Shown one piece after another: positions 33,920-42,939 of a DNA stretch of 64,000 nt. Position 1 is the stretch's first letter. Each line of letters begins with the position of its first letter. The notes under the pieces are model-generated. The model made no database searches and was not told the DNA's origin. It saw nothing but the letters and a program-made list of their open reading frames with translations. Source of the stretch: CBDFKY01 sp965248995 (GTDB taxonomy: Bacteria; Pseudomonadota; Alphaproteobacteria; Rickettsiales; UBA998); contig CBDFKY010000006.1 in assembly GCA_965248995.1 (NCBI GenBank), positions 434,001 to 498,000 on the forward strand, in the 5' to 3' direction. The position numbers and the translations under genes are program-made.

Positions 33920-36322
33920 TTATTCGCCCCAGTCGAGTTTTTCATCGTCCTCATCAGCGGACGACTCGTCCGCAGGTTCCGGCTCGTTTGAAGGCACTGA
34001 ACCGCTCAGGATCTGGATGTACCCTTCCAGGCCGGCCAGATTCATTTCCCCAACGACCGTTTCCCCGGGACGGCGGACAAGAAAGTGCCGTTCCGTGGTT
34101 TCCATCAGTTCGAGGTAGGAAAATTCGATGTCGCTCAATCCGAACACGGTGATATATTCCTCGCAAGGGTCCTCGTTCGGCAGATAAATCTGGGTGACGG
34201 TCTTCTGGATCATCGCCTTGGTAAGCGGCGTCTGCCCTGAATCCTCGATATCTTCCGCCATGGAAAGCAGCATGGTGTTCTTACTGCTCAGATAATCCAT
34301 CCAGCCGTTGATGTCGGAAGCGATATGCGTCTGCGAAAGCACCCGCCAGCCTTCCGTCACGACGATGATGGCGGGTGATCCGTCGAGCCGGTCCGTGACC
34401 TGTTGAAAGAGCAGGGGAACCACTGCCGGCTGCAGCATTTCATCGCTGATGATTTCGTGCAGCAGGAAGGCGTTCAGCGCGTTTCCTGAAATGACACCCT
34501 TGTCCCGTGCGGTAAACAGATGGCCGTATTTCCCGCCTTCTTGCCAGGGAGCGGTGGCATGCACCCAAGAAGGGGCACCGTTTCGCGCCATTGTGACGAA
34601 GGAAGCAAAATGCCGTTCATGTTCGGGCAGGGAGAAAATCTGTTCGACCGCAGATCCGAGGGCGGCTTTATCTTCCTCGGTCGGAGCATAACCGCAGGTT
34701 CGTGCCAGGATGCCCAGCCAGCGGCTGAGAAACAGGCGGTTACCGTTCGTATCCCGCAGGGTGAAAGGGTTCAGCCAGCCTTTCCTTTCTGCGGGCCGGA
34801 ACGTGGCGACCGTACCGCCCAGCTGTTGCATGAGCAGGGCGCTGCGTCCGGTCACGTCGAAATAATAAAGTTTCGGCTTGAATTTCATCGACTGACTTAA
34901 CAGGAAATGCAGCAGCAGGGTCTTTCCGGAGTTATGCGGTCCTATGAGCGCGGAATGACCGACGGTGCCCACGTGGAAATTGAAATAATACGGAGTGCCG
35001 CTCGCCGCATGGAACGTGGTGACTGCCGGACCCCAGTGATTGTCATGCGCAGAGCCGACCGGCAGGTTATGCAGGTTGGCGAAGCCGGCGACATGTGAGG
35101 TGTTCGTGGCTTTCATCCGGCTGACGAAGATGAAATTACCCGGCAGCTGCGCCCAGTAGGTTTCCTCGAAACGCAGGTCTTCGCGGATCACCACCATGCC
35201 GTAGCGCGCGAAGTAAGCGATGGTTTTGCGGATGTTTTCTTCCAGCAGGCTTACCGTATCGGAAAGCAGGAACAGGGTCAGCTGCTGTTCCCCGAAATCG
35301 TTCGGATTGTTGCGGTTGCTGTCCACGATGTTGGTCAGTTCGGAAAGGCGCGAGATATCCGGGTCTTCGCTGAGGCGCTGGTAATTGTACAGTTCCTGGA
35401 ATTCGAACGATACCTTGTACGGATTGACGAAGTTGACGCACTGGGTGATGATGAATTCGATCGGCAACTGCATGAACTGGTCGATCACGCCGAGGGACGC
35501 TTCCTTATATTCCTTCAACGTCAGGATACTGCCGAAACGGCGCTTGCCGAGCGAGGTGCGTACTTCCATCGCGTTGAAAGCAAAAGTAATTTCACCCGTG
35601 GTAAGGTACATGGACAGATCCATTTCCACCACCGGCATCGGGCGGTCGACGAAATTGATCAGTTTTTCCAGGAAGCGAAGCTGCTGGGAATAATAAATTC
35701 CGTTTTCCTTATACATGCCGAGGCGCTGGGCGCCGTATTCCACCAGGTCATCCAGAATCTTGCCGACGGTCTCGTTGAGAACGACGAAGATGGAGTCCAG
35801 ATATTCATTGCGGTTGACCAGTTCCTTGGAGGGAAGCAGCCCCCGCAGGAACGTTTTGGGGTCACGGATGCGGGAAGACTGTCCTTCATGAACGATGGTG
35901 ATGAACACCTCGTTCACATATTGCTGATGAAAATCGTTCTGCCGGATCCACGCCTCATTCAATTGGATAGGAAATGCGTTAGCTTCAAACTCTCCGGAAG
36001 GGGCCACGCTGATGTTCTTGCGGATAGTATGCAGCCAGATGGCGAACGAATCGTTCGGCACATGGCGCTTCAGGGATTCGCGGATGAGCGCGCGAAGATC
36101 GCCTTTGTCCGCGCCCACCACTTCGCGCATCAGGCCGGTGACTTTCAGCGTCTGGCACAGTTCACCGTTTTTGGTGATGATGGTATGTTCGTCGAAAAAA
36201 GAGGCATACGGTACGAAGTCCGATTCTTCCACGTCGTCCGTGATGTCACGGAACATCTCCAGGTTCTTGTGCCGCAGCTTCTGCTGCCGCGAGAGCGTGA
36301 AACGGGTCGCAGGGTTTAACAC
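33920..36322 (-). CDS. virB4: VirB4-type T4SS ATPase with degenerate catalytic motifs
   Basis: 800 residues of the VirB4/CagE/TrbE family, the inner-membrane-associated ATPase of type IV secretion. It aligns throughout with the second copy at 48.0 kb (for example ETYWAQLPGNFIFVSR and NHWGPAVTTFHAASGTPYYFNFH). Walker A is present (GPHNSGKT, 461-468), but Walker B reads VVTEGW (654-659) where the other copy has VLDEAW; DKDRG becomes DVTGR; and FATQS becomes LLSMA. ATP hydrolysis is therefore probably lost or weak. Rickettsiales T4SSs also carry two VirB4 proteins, one divergent. The C-terminus is acidic (EPADESSADEDDEKLDWGE). The VirB2 pilin gene lies just upstream. Confidence 0.88.
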   Translation of the reverse strand: MLNPATRFTLSRQQKLRHKNLEMFRDITDDVEESDFVPYASFFDEHTIITKNGELCQTLKVTGLMREVVGADKGDLRALIRESLKRHVPNDSFAIWLHTIRKNISVAPSGEFEANAFPIQLNEAWIRQNDFHQQYVNEVFITIVHEGQSSRIRDPKTFLRGLLPSKELVNRNEYLDSIFVVLNETVGKILDDLVEYGAQRLGMYKENGIYYSQQLRFLEKLINFVDRPMPVVEMDLSMYLTTGEITFAFNAMEVRTSLGKRRFGSILTLKEYKEASLGVIDQFMQLPIEFIITQCVNFVNPYKVSFEFQELYNYQRLSEDPDISRLSELTNIVDSNRNNPNDFGEQQLTLFLLSDTVSLLEENIRKTIAYFARYGMVVIREDLRFEETYWAQLPGNFIFVSRMKATNTSHVAGFANLHNLPVGSAHDNHWGPAVTTFHAASGTPYYFNFHVGTVGHSALIGPHNSGKTLLLHFLLSQSMKFKPKLYYFDVTGRSALLMQQLGGTVATFRPAERKGWLNPFTLRDTNGNRLFLSRWLGILARTCGYAPTEEDKAALGSAVEQIFSLPEHERHFASFVTMARNGAPSWVHATAPWQEGGKYGHLFTARDKGVISGNALNAFLLHEIISDEMLQPAVVPLLFQQVTDRLDGSPAIIVVTEGWRVLSQTHIASDINGWMDYLSSKNTMLLSMAEDIEDSGQTPLTKAMIQKTVTQIYLPNEDPCEEYITVFGLSDIEFSYLELMETTERHFLVRRPGETVVGEMNLAGLEGYIQILSGSVPSNEPEPADESSADEDDEKLDWGE

Positions 36323-36380
36323 GGGGAATCCTTCCTATGACAGTCGATGAACTACTTGTTTTTCCTGGTCATACGACAAA

Positions 36381-36414
36381 TCCCCCGTACCGCACAAACG
36401 TGCGATACGGGGGA
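36381..36414. promoter_or_regulatory. Long hairpin between virB2 and virB4
   Basis: TCCCCCGTACCGCAC (36381-36395) pairs with GTGCGATACGGGGGA (36400-36414), one mismatch, 4-base loop. It lies in the 114-base gap between the virB2 stop and the virB4 start (both minus strand). There is no U-run, so partial termination, processing or mRNA stabilisation of the pilin message is more likely than full termination. Confidence 0.5.
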
Positions 36415-36436
36415 GATGAGAGTAGCGAGTACTACG

Positions 36437-36739
36437 TTAGCACCCAGCGGCGCTAGCTGGCTGCAGGGCTTGGATCAGCGGCGCTGCTCCGAATACCACT
36501 GCCACGCCGAGACCGACGATGATTGCCATACCCCAAGATACTTTACCCATCAATGCACCGATACCGATGATGATTACTGCCAAGGTTGCGATACCGCCAC
36601 CCACCGGGCCGGTAAACCATTGAACAACGGCGCAGAGCGTAGTACCAATCGGGTTTCCACCGGCAGCTGCCAGGTCTGGTACGAACAGAGTCAGCGCCAG
36701 TGCCAGGAATGCGAGGGATTGTTTGGTTGTTACGTTCAT
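36437..36739 (-). CDS. virB2: VirB2-family T4SS pilin
   Basis: 100 residues: signal peptide ending PDLAAAGG, then two hydrophobic helices (TTLCAVVQWFTGPVGGGIATLAVIIIGIG and WGMAIIVGLGVAVVFGAAPLI, given here in overlapping order), the layout of TrbC/VirB2 pilin subunits. GALMGKVSWG is the polar turn between helices. It ends with a cysteine. An excellent TAGGAGAG ribosome site lies before the ATG at 36739, in a 218-base A+T-rich upstream region. It precedes the degenerate virB4 gene and is apart from the main virB3-virB6 block. Confidence 0.85.
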   Translation of the reverse strand: MNVTTKQSLAFLALALTLFVPDLAAAGGNPIGTTLCAVVQWFTGPVGGGIATLAVIIIGIGALMGKVSWGMAIIVGLGVAVVFGAAPLIQALQPASAAGC

Positions 36740-36957
36740 TATGCTCTCCTAAAAAGATAACTAATTAAAGATGTAGATGGAAAATCCAGATAATCACTAT
36801 CAGTATTTACCTAAAATTAGTTATACCATCTAATTGTTACGATTTTATTACAGTCGCAAGTACTTTATAAAAAATTATTATAAAGTTATCATTTATTACT
36901 TAAACGATAGTGTTAATCACTTTTTTTTACTGAACCGCACAGTATATCATGAAAATA

Positions 36958-37653
36958 TTACCGATAGCTGAACAGAAGTGAATAATACTGCTTCAGCCAT
37001 GTTTTAGCGATGGAAATGTCGGGATGCAGGGCGCGGGTCGTCTGCCAGAAGGCCGCGCTGTGGTCGTGATGCAACAAATGGGCGCACTCATGTGCCACCA
37101 CATAATCGATCACATGCAGGGGAGCGAACACCAGACGCCAGGAAAACATCAGTTTCCCGTCGCTGCTGCAGCTGCCATAGCGTGAGACCGGGTCGCGCAG
37201 GCAGATGGTGGGAGGGGCGTTCAACGCAGCGAATACAGGTTTCGCAAGCAGCATGTCGATACGTCCGTCGATATAATCTTTCAAAATCGTGCGAAGGGTG
37301 GAAACAATGAGGCGATGGCAGGTGCGCGCGGTCGCCGGAATCACCAGATGAGGCATGTCGGATAGCGTTGCCTCCTGAACGCGCGAAAGAACGTGAAGTT
37401 CTCCCAATATGGGAATGATGGAGCCATACTGCAGCGGCACCGCTTCGGGCAGAGCGCTTACATACCCTTCCATGGAAGAAGCGTATTTTTTCACGAACGC
37501 GTGGACGGTACGATGTGAACTGCCTTTCGGACAGCGAACCACGAACATGCGTTTCAATGGATGAAATCTCATGCTTATCTTTCTGCCGCGCGTATGATAC
37601 TCTACGGTGAAAGGAACGGGACAGGTATCCTGAGTAAGAAGAGTGGTTGCCAT
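36958..37653 (-). CDS. YgjP-like zinc metallopeptidase (M48/SprT-type, DUF45)
   Basis: 231 residues. The zinc motif is AHECAHLLHHDHS with a downstream ALHPDI segment; RYGSCSSDGKLMFSWRLVFAP is the signature of the YgjP family. The N-terminus (RGRKISMRFHP) is also typical. Cytosolic; physiological substrate unknown. It is transcribed towards virB2, and a 120-base gap separates it from the divergent dnaG. Confidence 0.88.
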   Translation of the reverse strand: MATTLLTQDTCPVPFTVEYHTRGRKISMRFHPLKRMFVVRCPKGSSHRTVHAFVKKYASSMEGYVSALPEAVPLQYGSIIPILGELHVLSRVQEATLSDMPHLVIPATARTCHRLIVSTLRTILKDYIDGRIDMLLAKPVFAALNAPPTICLRDPVSRYGSCSSDGKLMFSWRLVFAPLHVIDYVVAHECAHLLHHDHSAAFWQTTRALHPDISIAKTWLKQYYSLLFSYR

Positions 37654-37773
37654 CGTCCCGCCATTTCATTAATAAAAGGACTGAATGTCAATACTGTCGA
37701 AGAGGCGTGCATACACAAGCTTCGATCGTGTTTTCATTTCTTTTGAAGAAATTTTCTCCGTTTCAGGCTTGCC

Positions 37774-39639
37774 ATGCGTTATCCGGCCTCCTTTATCGAC
37801 CAGGTGAAAAGCCATTTCCGTCTTTCCGAGATCATCGGAAGGCGGGTGGACCTGCGGCGTCACGGCCGGGAATATACCGCCTGCTGTCCGTTCCATACGG
37901 AAAAGACGCCGTCCTTCACCGTTAATGACGAAAAAGGGTTTTATCATTGTTTCGGATGCGCCGCGCATGGGGACGCGGTGGTGTTCCTGATGGAATACGA
38001 ACGGCTGAACTATAAGGAGGCGATCGAGTCGCTGGCGCGGGAGGCGGGAATCGCCCTGCCGAAGCCCGATCCCGTGGCGGCGGTGCGGATCGACCGGGAA
38101 GACCGGCTGCTGAAACTGATGGATGACGCGCGGAAATGGTTCTGCACGCAGCTTTACGGCAGCGTGGGACATGCGGCCCGTAATTACCTGCGTGACCGCG
38201 AAATCCATGAAAACACTATACAGACCTTCGATATCGGCTATGCGCCCCAGTCGCGCGAGGGCCTGAAGATCGCGATGCAGCAATTCGGCCATACCGAGTC
38301 GCAGCTGATCGAGGCGGGGCTGCTGATCCAGGTGGAAGGCAGAGCATCGTACGACCGTTTCCGCGGGCGGGTGATGTTCCCGATCCGCCGCATCGACGGG
38401 CGCGTCGTCGCATTCGGCGGCAGGCTGCTGGAAAAAAGCGATACCGCGCCCAAATATCTCAATTCCCCAGAAACGGTGCTATTCAAGAAACAGGACATCC
38501 TGTTCAACCTACATGAAGTGCGCAAATCGGTGCATGACGCGCCGTATATCCTGGTAGTGGAAGGGTATATCGACGTGATTTCCCTCTATGCCGGCGGCAT
38601 CGTCCACGCGGTGGCGCCGCTCGGCACGGCGTTCGGCGAATCGCACCTGCAACAGCTCTGGCGGTACCATGCGAATCCCATCATCTGTTTCGACGGTGAC
38701 AAGGCGGGGCAGAAAGCCATGCTGCGGGCCGCCGAGGTGGCGCTGCCGCACGTCAGGGCCGGGCAGCTGATCCGCTTCTGCGGCCTGCCGAACGGCGAGG
38801 ATCCGGATTCGTTCATGCGCAGCAGCGGAAGCGTTTCCATGGAGACCCTGCTGCTGCGCTCGCTGAGCCTTTCGGAACTGCTGTGGAACCTGTATATCGG
38901 CAACCGCGAATTCACGGCACCGGAAGACCTCGCCATGGCGGAGGGCCGCCTGATGCAGGCAATCGAACTTATCAAGGACAATGCGCTCAAGCAGCGGATC
39001 GCCGCGTCGTACCGCAACCGCCTGTGGCATGTGGCCAAGCGTGTCTCAAGCCCGCTGGCCGTCAGGAAACGGCAGGCGTCACCCGCTCCTGCGGCCGCGT
39101 TGCCGCCTTCCGACAAGGCGAAAGGGAACATGCTCAAACATCTGCATAAGGAAGAGGGTTCCCTGCAGGAGCAGGTGTTCGCCCTGCTGGCCAGATTCCC
39201 GGCCCTGCTGAAGGACGGGGAAGTGGAACAGGTGCTGTATGAATGGGACTGGTCCGCCACCTGCTATCACGGATGCGTGACGGAAGTGATCTCGCGCAGC
39301 GAACAGCTCAGCACCTGCCGCTATATTTTCCTGGAATATCTGGCGCAGGCGTTCCCCTCGCTGGATGAGAGGCTGCAGCAGCTTTATGCCGAAGGCATCA
39401 TCCCGGCGCAGCTCTACGGTCGTGAGGAAGAAGAGGGCGAAGCGGAAGCGCGCGGCATGTTCCGGCGCCTGAAGCAGCGCTATGAACAGCGGACTATGCG
39501 GCTCGATCTGGAACAAAGGTTGAAAAGCCAGCGCACCGAGCCGAGTGACGCTGCGACCTATCAACTGATGGAACTGATAAAAATACAACAGAAAGCTCAT
39601 GCTCTCAATGCTGAACATACGGATGATCGCTATAATTGA
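37774..39639 (+). CDS. dnaG: DNA primase
   Basis: 621 residues. DnaG makes RNA primers at the replication fork together with DnaB helicase. The N-terminal zinc finger is CCPFHTEKTPSF with FHCFGC-like YHCFGCAAHG; the Toprim domain has VVEGYIDVISLY and CFDGDKAGQKAMLRA; the C-terminal helicase-binding region is more variable. Length is normal. rpoD follows after 196 bases, the standard dnaG-rpoD order of alphaproteobacteria. Confidence 0.96.
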   Translation: MRYPASFIDQVKSHFRLSEIIGRRVDLRRHGREYTACCPFHTEKTPSFTVNDEKGFYHCFGCAAHGDAVVFLMEYERLNYKEAIESLAREAGIALPKPDPVAAVRIDREDRLLKLMDDARKWFCTQLYGSVGHAARNYLRDREIHENTIQTFDIGYAPQSREGLKIAMQQFGHTESQLIEAGLLIQVEGRASYDRFRGRVMFPIRRIDGRVVAFGGRLLEKSDTAPKYLNSPETVLFKKQDILFNLHEVRKSVHDAPYILVVEGYIDVISLYAGGIVHAVAPLGTAFGESHLQQLWRYHANPIICFDGDKAGQKAMLRAAEVALPHVRAGQLIRFCGLPNGEDPDSFMRSSGSVSMETLLLRSLSLSELLWNLYIGNREFTAPEDLAMAEGRLMQAIELIKDNALKQRIAASYRNRLWHVAKRVSSPLAVRKRQASPAPAAALPPSDKAKGNMLKHLHKEEGSLQEQVFALLARFPALLKDGEVEQVLYEWDWSATCYHGCVTEVISRSEQLSTCRYIFLEYLAQAFPSLDERLQQLYAEGIIPAQLYGREEEEGEAEARGMFRRLKQRYEQRTMRLDLEQRLKSQRTEPSDAATYQLMELIKIQQKAHALNAEHTDDRYN

Positions 39640-39772
39640 ATCCTGTCATGATTTCTTAAAAAACCTGTGTTGACGTAGATACTCCTATTGCAACCACGCC
39701 CAACGTCTCCCATATGCACTGAATAATACTTCTTGAATCATCCGCCTCTTTTATGGTACAGAGCGCGTTTGA

Positions 39773-39799
39773 CTTGAGAAATGACTAATTTCCCCTCAT
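39773..39799 (+). promoter_or_regulatory. Candidate heat-shock (sigma-32) promoter for rpoD
   Basis: CTTGAG (39773-39778), 13-base spacer, CCCCTCAT (39792-39799), close to the sigma-32 consensus CTTGAA and CCCCATnT. It would start transcription about 30 bases before the rpoD ATG. rpoD has a heat-shock promoter in several proteobacteria. Confidence 0.45.
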
Positions 39800-39835
39800 A
39801 CTCATCCCTTTAAGCATACGTCCCCAGGTTTTTCT

Positions 39836-41977
39836 ATGGCGAAAGCAAAAACGATCGACGGCACCGAACCCGTGACAGAACAGGTCACGAAAAAAGATAC
39901 GAAAAAACCTGATACATCCCCGCAAGAAGAAACAAAGCAAACCGCTCCGGCATCAGCCAGGGATTCGGCCAAGCGGGAGATGGAGATCGTCAAGACCCTG
40001 ATCGATCTCGGCAAGGCGAAAGGCTATATCACCTACACCGAACTGAACGACATACTGCCGGCGGCGGAATTCACACCCGACAAGATCGACGGGGTGATCC
40101 GGGCGCTGGGGCAGGTGAAGATCCGGGTGCTGGAAGAAAACGAGGTGGACGGCGCCAAGAAGAAAAGCATTCATCTTCAGGATGACGAGCTGCTGGAGGA
40201 TGAGGTGGACGTGGAGCCGCTGGATCCGGAAGCGGCCGAAGAAGCGGCGGCGGTGGTAGATAACGCCGGACGTTCGGACGATCCCGTGCGGATGTACCTG
40301 CGCGAGATGGGGAACGTGGAACTGCTGTCCCGCGAAGGGGAGATCGAGATCGCCAAGCGGATCGAGCATGGCCGCGAGATGCTGATCGGCGCGCTGTGCG
40401 AAAATCCGGTGGTCATGCACCATATGCTTAAATGGCGCGACGAATTGAGCGGCGGCACGATGCTGCTGAGAGAAATCATCGACCTGGATGCCAGCTACGG
40501 CGCCGCCGAAGTGGAAGTCGAAGGGGAAGAAGCTAGCCCTATGCCGGATATGGCGTTGCCGCTGGGTGTCAAACTGCCCGTCGCGCCCGCCGTACCTGAG
40601 ACGCCCGCCGCTATCCCGAATGCCGAGACCAAGGAAGCCGGAGAGGAAAGCGATGAAGAAGCGCTGCTGCTTGAAGAAGAGGAAGTAGAGGAGGAGGATG
40701 ACGAAGCGCCCGTTTCCCTCATCGCGATGGAAAACGCCATTCTTCCTTTAATGCTGCAGACGCTGGACGAATTTGCGCTTATCAGTAAAAAAATGCGTAC
40801 CCACCACGAGAAACGTCTGGATATGGCGTTCGGGGAAGGGGAGATCACGGTAGCCGATAAAAAGAATTACGAGAAACACAAGACGGAACTGGTCAAACTG
40901 GTGATGACCATCAAGCTGAACAATAACTGTATCGAAGACCTGACCACGAAGCTGTATGCGATCAACCGCCGCCTGTTCGACCTGGAAGCGGATGTCCTGA
41001 AACTGGCGGAGAAAAGCAAGGTTAGCCGCAAGGAATTCCTGAAGCATTATCCCGGAAATGAGATGGATGCCGGCTGGATGGATACGGTGGCGAAACTGCG
41101 GACCAAGGGCTGGAAAGAATTCGTGGCGGATTACCGGGGCGACGTGGCGAAAATCCGTGATCAGATTTTCGGCATCGGGCGGGAAGTGGGCGTCGATGTC
41201 ACCGAATTCAAGCGGATGGTGGCGGACGTGCAGAAGGGTGAGCGCACTACCAACCGCGCCAAGAAGGAGATGATCGAGGCGAATTTGCGTCTGGTGATCT
41301 CCATCGCCAAGAAATACACGAACCGTGGCCTTCAGTTTCTCGACCTGATCCAGGAAGGTAATATCGGCCTGATGAAAGCCGTGGACAAGTTCGAATACCG
41401 CCGCGGCTATAAATTCTCGACTTATGCCACGTGGTGGATCCGTCAGGCGATTACCCGCTCCATCGCGGATCAGGCGCGCACCATCCGTATTCCCGTGCAT
41501 ATGATCGAGACGATCAACAAGATCGTGCGCACCTCGCGCCAGATGCTGCACGAGATCGGACGGGAGCCGACGCCGGAAGAGCTGGCGGAACGGCTGGTCA
41601 TGCCGCTCGATAAAGTGCGCAAAGTCATGAAGATTGCCAAGGAACCGGTCAGTCTGGAGACGCCGATCGGTGACGAGGAGGACTCACAGCTCGGCGATTT
41701 CATCGAGGACAAAAACGCGATCCTGCCGCTGGACGCGGCGATGCATTCCAACTTGCGGGAAGTGACGACGCGTATTCTCTCCACCCTGACGCCTCGGGAA
41801 GAGCGGGTGCTGCGGATGCGTTTCGGCATCGGCATGAATACGGATCATACGCTGGAGGAAGTCGGCCAGCAGTTTTCGGTCACGCGCGAACGTATCCGCC
41901 AGATCGAGGCGAAGGCGCTGCGTAAGCTCAAACATCCGAGCCGTTCGCGCAAAATGCGCAGCTTCCTGGAACATTAG
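39836..41977 (+). CDS. rpoD: RNA polymerase primary sigma factor (sigma-70)
   Basis: 713 residues. Region 1.1 follows an acidic/polar N-terminal tail (about 1-45); region 1.2 is DPVRMYLREMGNVELLSREGEIEIAKRIE; the non-conserved region (about 220-300) is very acidic (EEEEVEEEDDEA); region 2 is NLRLVISIAKKYTNRGLQFLDLIQEGNIGLMKAVDKFEYRRGYKFSTYATWWIRQAITR in consecutive blocks; region 4 ends TLEEVGQQFSVTRERIRQIEAKALRKL. It directs housekeeping transcription. The TraB-type gene starts 2 bases after its stop, so the two are likely co-transcribed. Confidence 0.97.
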   Translation: MAKAKTIDGTEPVTEQVTKKDTKKPDTSPQEETKQTAPASARDSAKREMEIVKTLIDLGKAKGYITYTELNDILPAAEFTPDKIDGVIRALGQVKIRVLEENEVDGAKKKSIHLQDDELLEDEVDVEPLDPEAAEEAAAVVDNAGRSDDPVRMYLREMGNVELLSREGEIEIAKRIEHGREMLIGALCENPVVMHHMLKWRDELSGGTMLLREIIDLDASYGAAEVEVEGEEASPMPDMALPLGVKLPVAPAVPETPAAIPNAETKEAGEESDEEALLLEEEEVEEEDDEAPVSLIAMENAILPLMLQTLDEFALISKKMRTHHEKRLDMAFGEGEITVADKKNYEKHKTELVKLVMTIKLNNNCIEDLTTKLYAINRRLFDLEADVLKLAEKSKVSRKEFLKHYPGNEMDAGWMDTVAKLRTKGWKEFVADYRGDVAKIRDQIFGIGREVGVDVTEFKRMVADVQKGERTTNRAKKEMIEANLRLVISIAKKYTNRGLQFLDLIQEGNIGLMKAVDKFEYRRGYKFSTYATWWIRQAITRSIADQARTIRIPVHMIETINKIVRTSRQMLHEIGREPTPEELAERLVMPLDKVRKVMKIAKEPVSLETPIGDEEDSQLGDFIEDKNAILPLDAAMHSNLREVTTRILSTLTPREERVLRMRFGIGMNTDHTLEEVGQQFSVTRERIRQIEAKALRKLKHPSRSRKMRSFLEH

Positions 41978-41979
41978 GC

Positions 41980-42939
41980 ATGCCCCGACGGATAATGTGG
42001 TGCGCGCTGGCGCTGTTATGGGCCCATGCCGCCAACGCTTCGGAGGTTTGTCCCGGCACTCCCGGTTACCAGCCGATCGCCGAGCGTAATTACGGCAGCC
42101 TCGCCTATCGCATTACGGATTGCAAAGGCCATGAAAGCACGGTGCTGGGCACGCTGCATTCCAGCGATCCGGCTATCATCGCTTCCGTCTCTTACGTATT
42201 TCCCGCTCTTCACAACGCGAAGAGCGCATGGTTCGAACTGGTGCGTCAACCCGGAGATGAAAAACTGCTGGCAACCCGCATGTTCCTGCCTGCATCCGAG
42301 AAAAAGGGGTTGAAGGAAATGCTGGGGGAAAAGGATTTCGCGGCGCTGATGGCCCGGTTCCATACCAAAGCTCCCAACCTCCCGGAAGCCTACGTCACGC
42401 GTTATCAGCCCTGGGCGGCGGGAGTGATGCTGGACACGCTCAGTATCGATACGTCAGGCGTCGTGATGGACGATGTGGTACAGAAGCAGGCGGTGGAGGA
42501 AAAAATCCCCGTTCATGCGCTGGAGACGATGGAGGAACAGTTCAACGTGTTCGAAGCGTTTTCGCAAGCCGAGCAGATCGCCATGCTGAAAGAAGGAATC
42601 ACGTCGTTCGATGAGGCGGACACCATCAACACCCAGCTGTTGAAAGCTTATAAATCAGGGGATCTTCATACCATCGCCGTGCTTTCCGCCACCACGTTCA
42701 AGGAAATGCCGGATACTCATCTGGCGGATAAACTGCTGGCATTGCTGGTCAATGACCGTAACGCCCATATGGCGAAAGAACTGATTCCCGTAGTTGACCA
42801 GGGAGATGCGTTCATCGCTCTCGGCGCATTGCATCTGCCGGATGCGACAGGTCTGCTCGCGGCGTTCGAGAAGGCGGGGTTCGGTATTTACCCCGTTATT
42901 TCTGACGTTCCTTTGAAAAAAGAAGCGTCGCCTCAATAA
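41980..42939 (+). CDS. TraB/GumN family exported protein
   Basis: 319 residues with signal peptide MPRRIMWCALALLWAHAANA. The TraB/GumN fold shows two conserved glycine-histidine motifs, VLGTLHSSD near residue 55 and FIALGALHLPDATGLL near residue 270, which in related proteins form a metal-dependent hydrolase-like centre. Function in bacteria is largely unknown. It begins 2 bases after rpoD, and its 3' end overlaps the convergent pyrG by 44 bases. Confidence 0.82.
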   Translation: MPRRIMWCALALLWAHAANASEVCPGTPGYQPIAERNYGSLAYRITDCKGHESTVLGTLHSSDPAIIASVSYVFPALHNAKSAWFELVRQPGDEKLLATRMFLPASEKKGLKEMLGEKDFAALMARFHTKAPNLPEAYVTRYQPWAAGVMLDTLSIDTSGVVMDDVVQKQAVEEKIPVHALETMEEQFNVFEAFSQAEQIAMLKEGITSFDEADTINTQLLKAYKSGDLHTIAVLSATTFKEMPDTHLADKLLALLVNDRNAHMAKELIPVVDQGDAFIALGALHLPDATGLLAAFEKAGFGIYPVISDVPLKKEASPQ

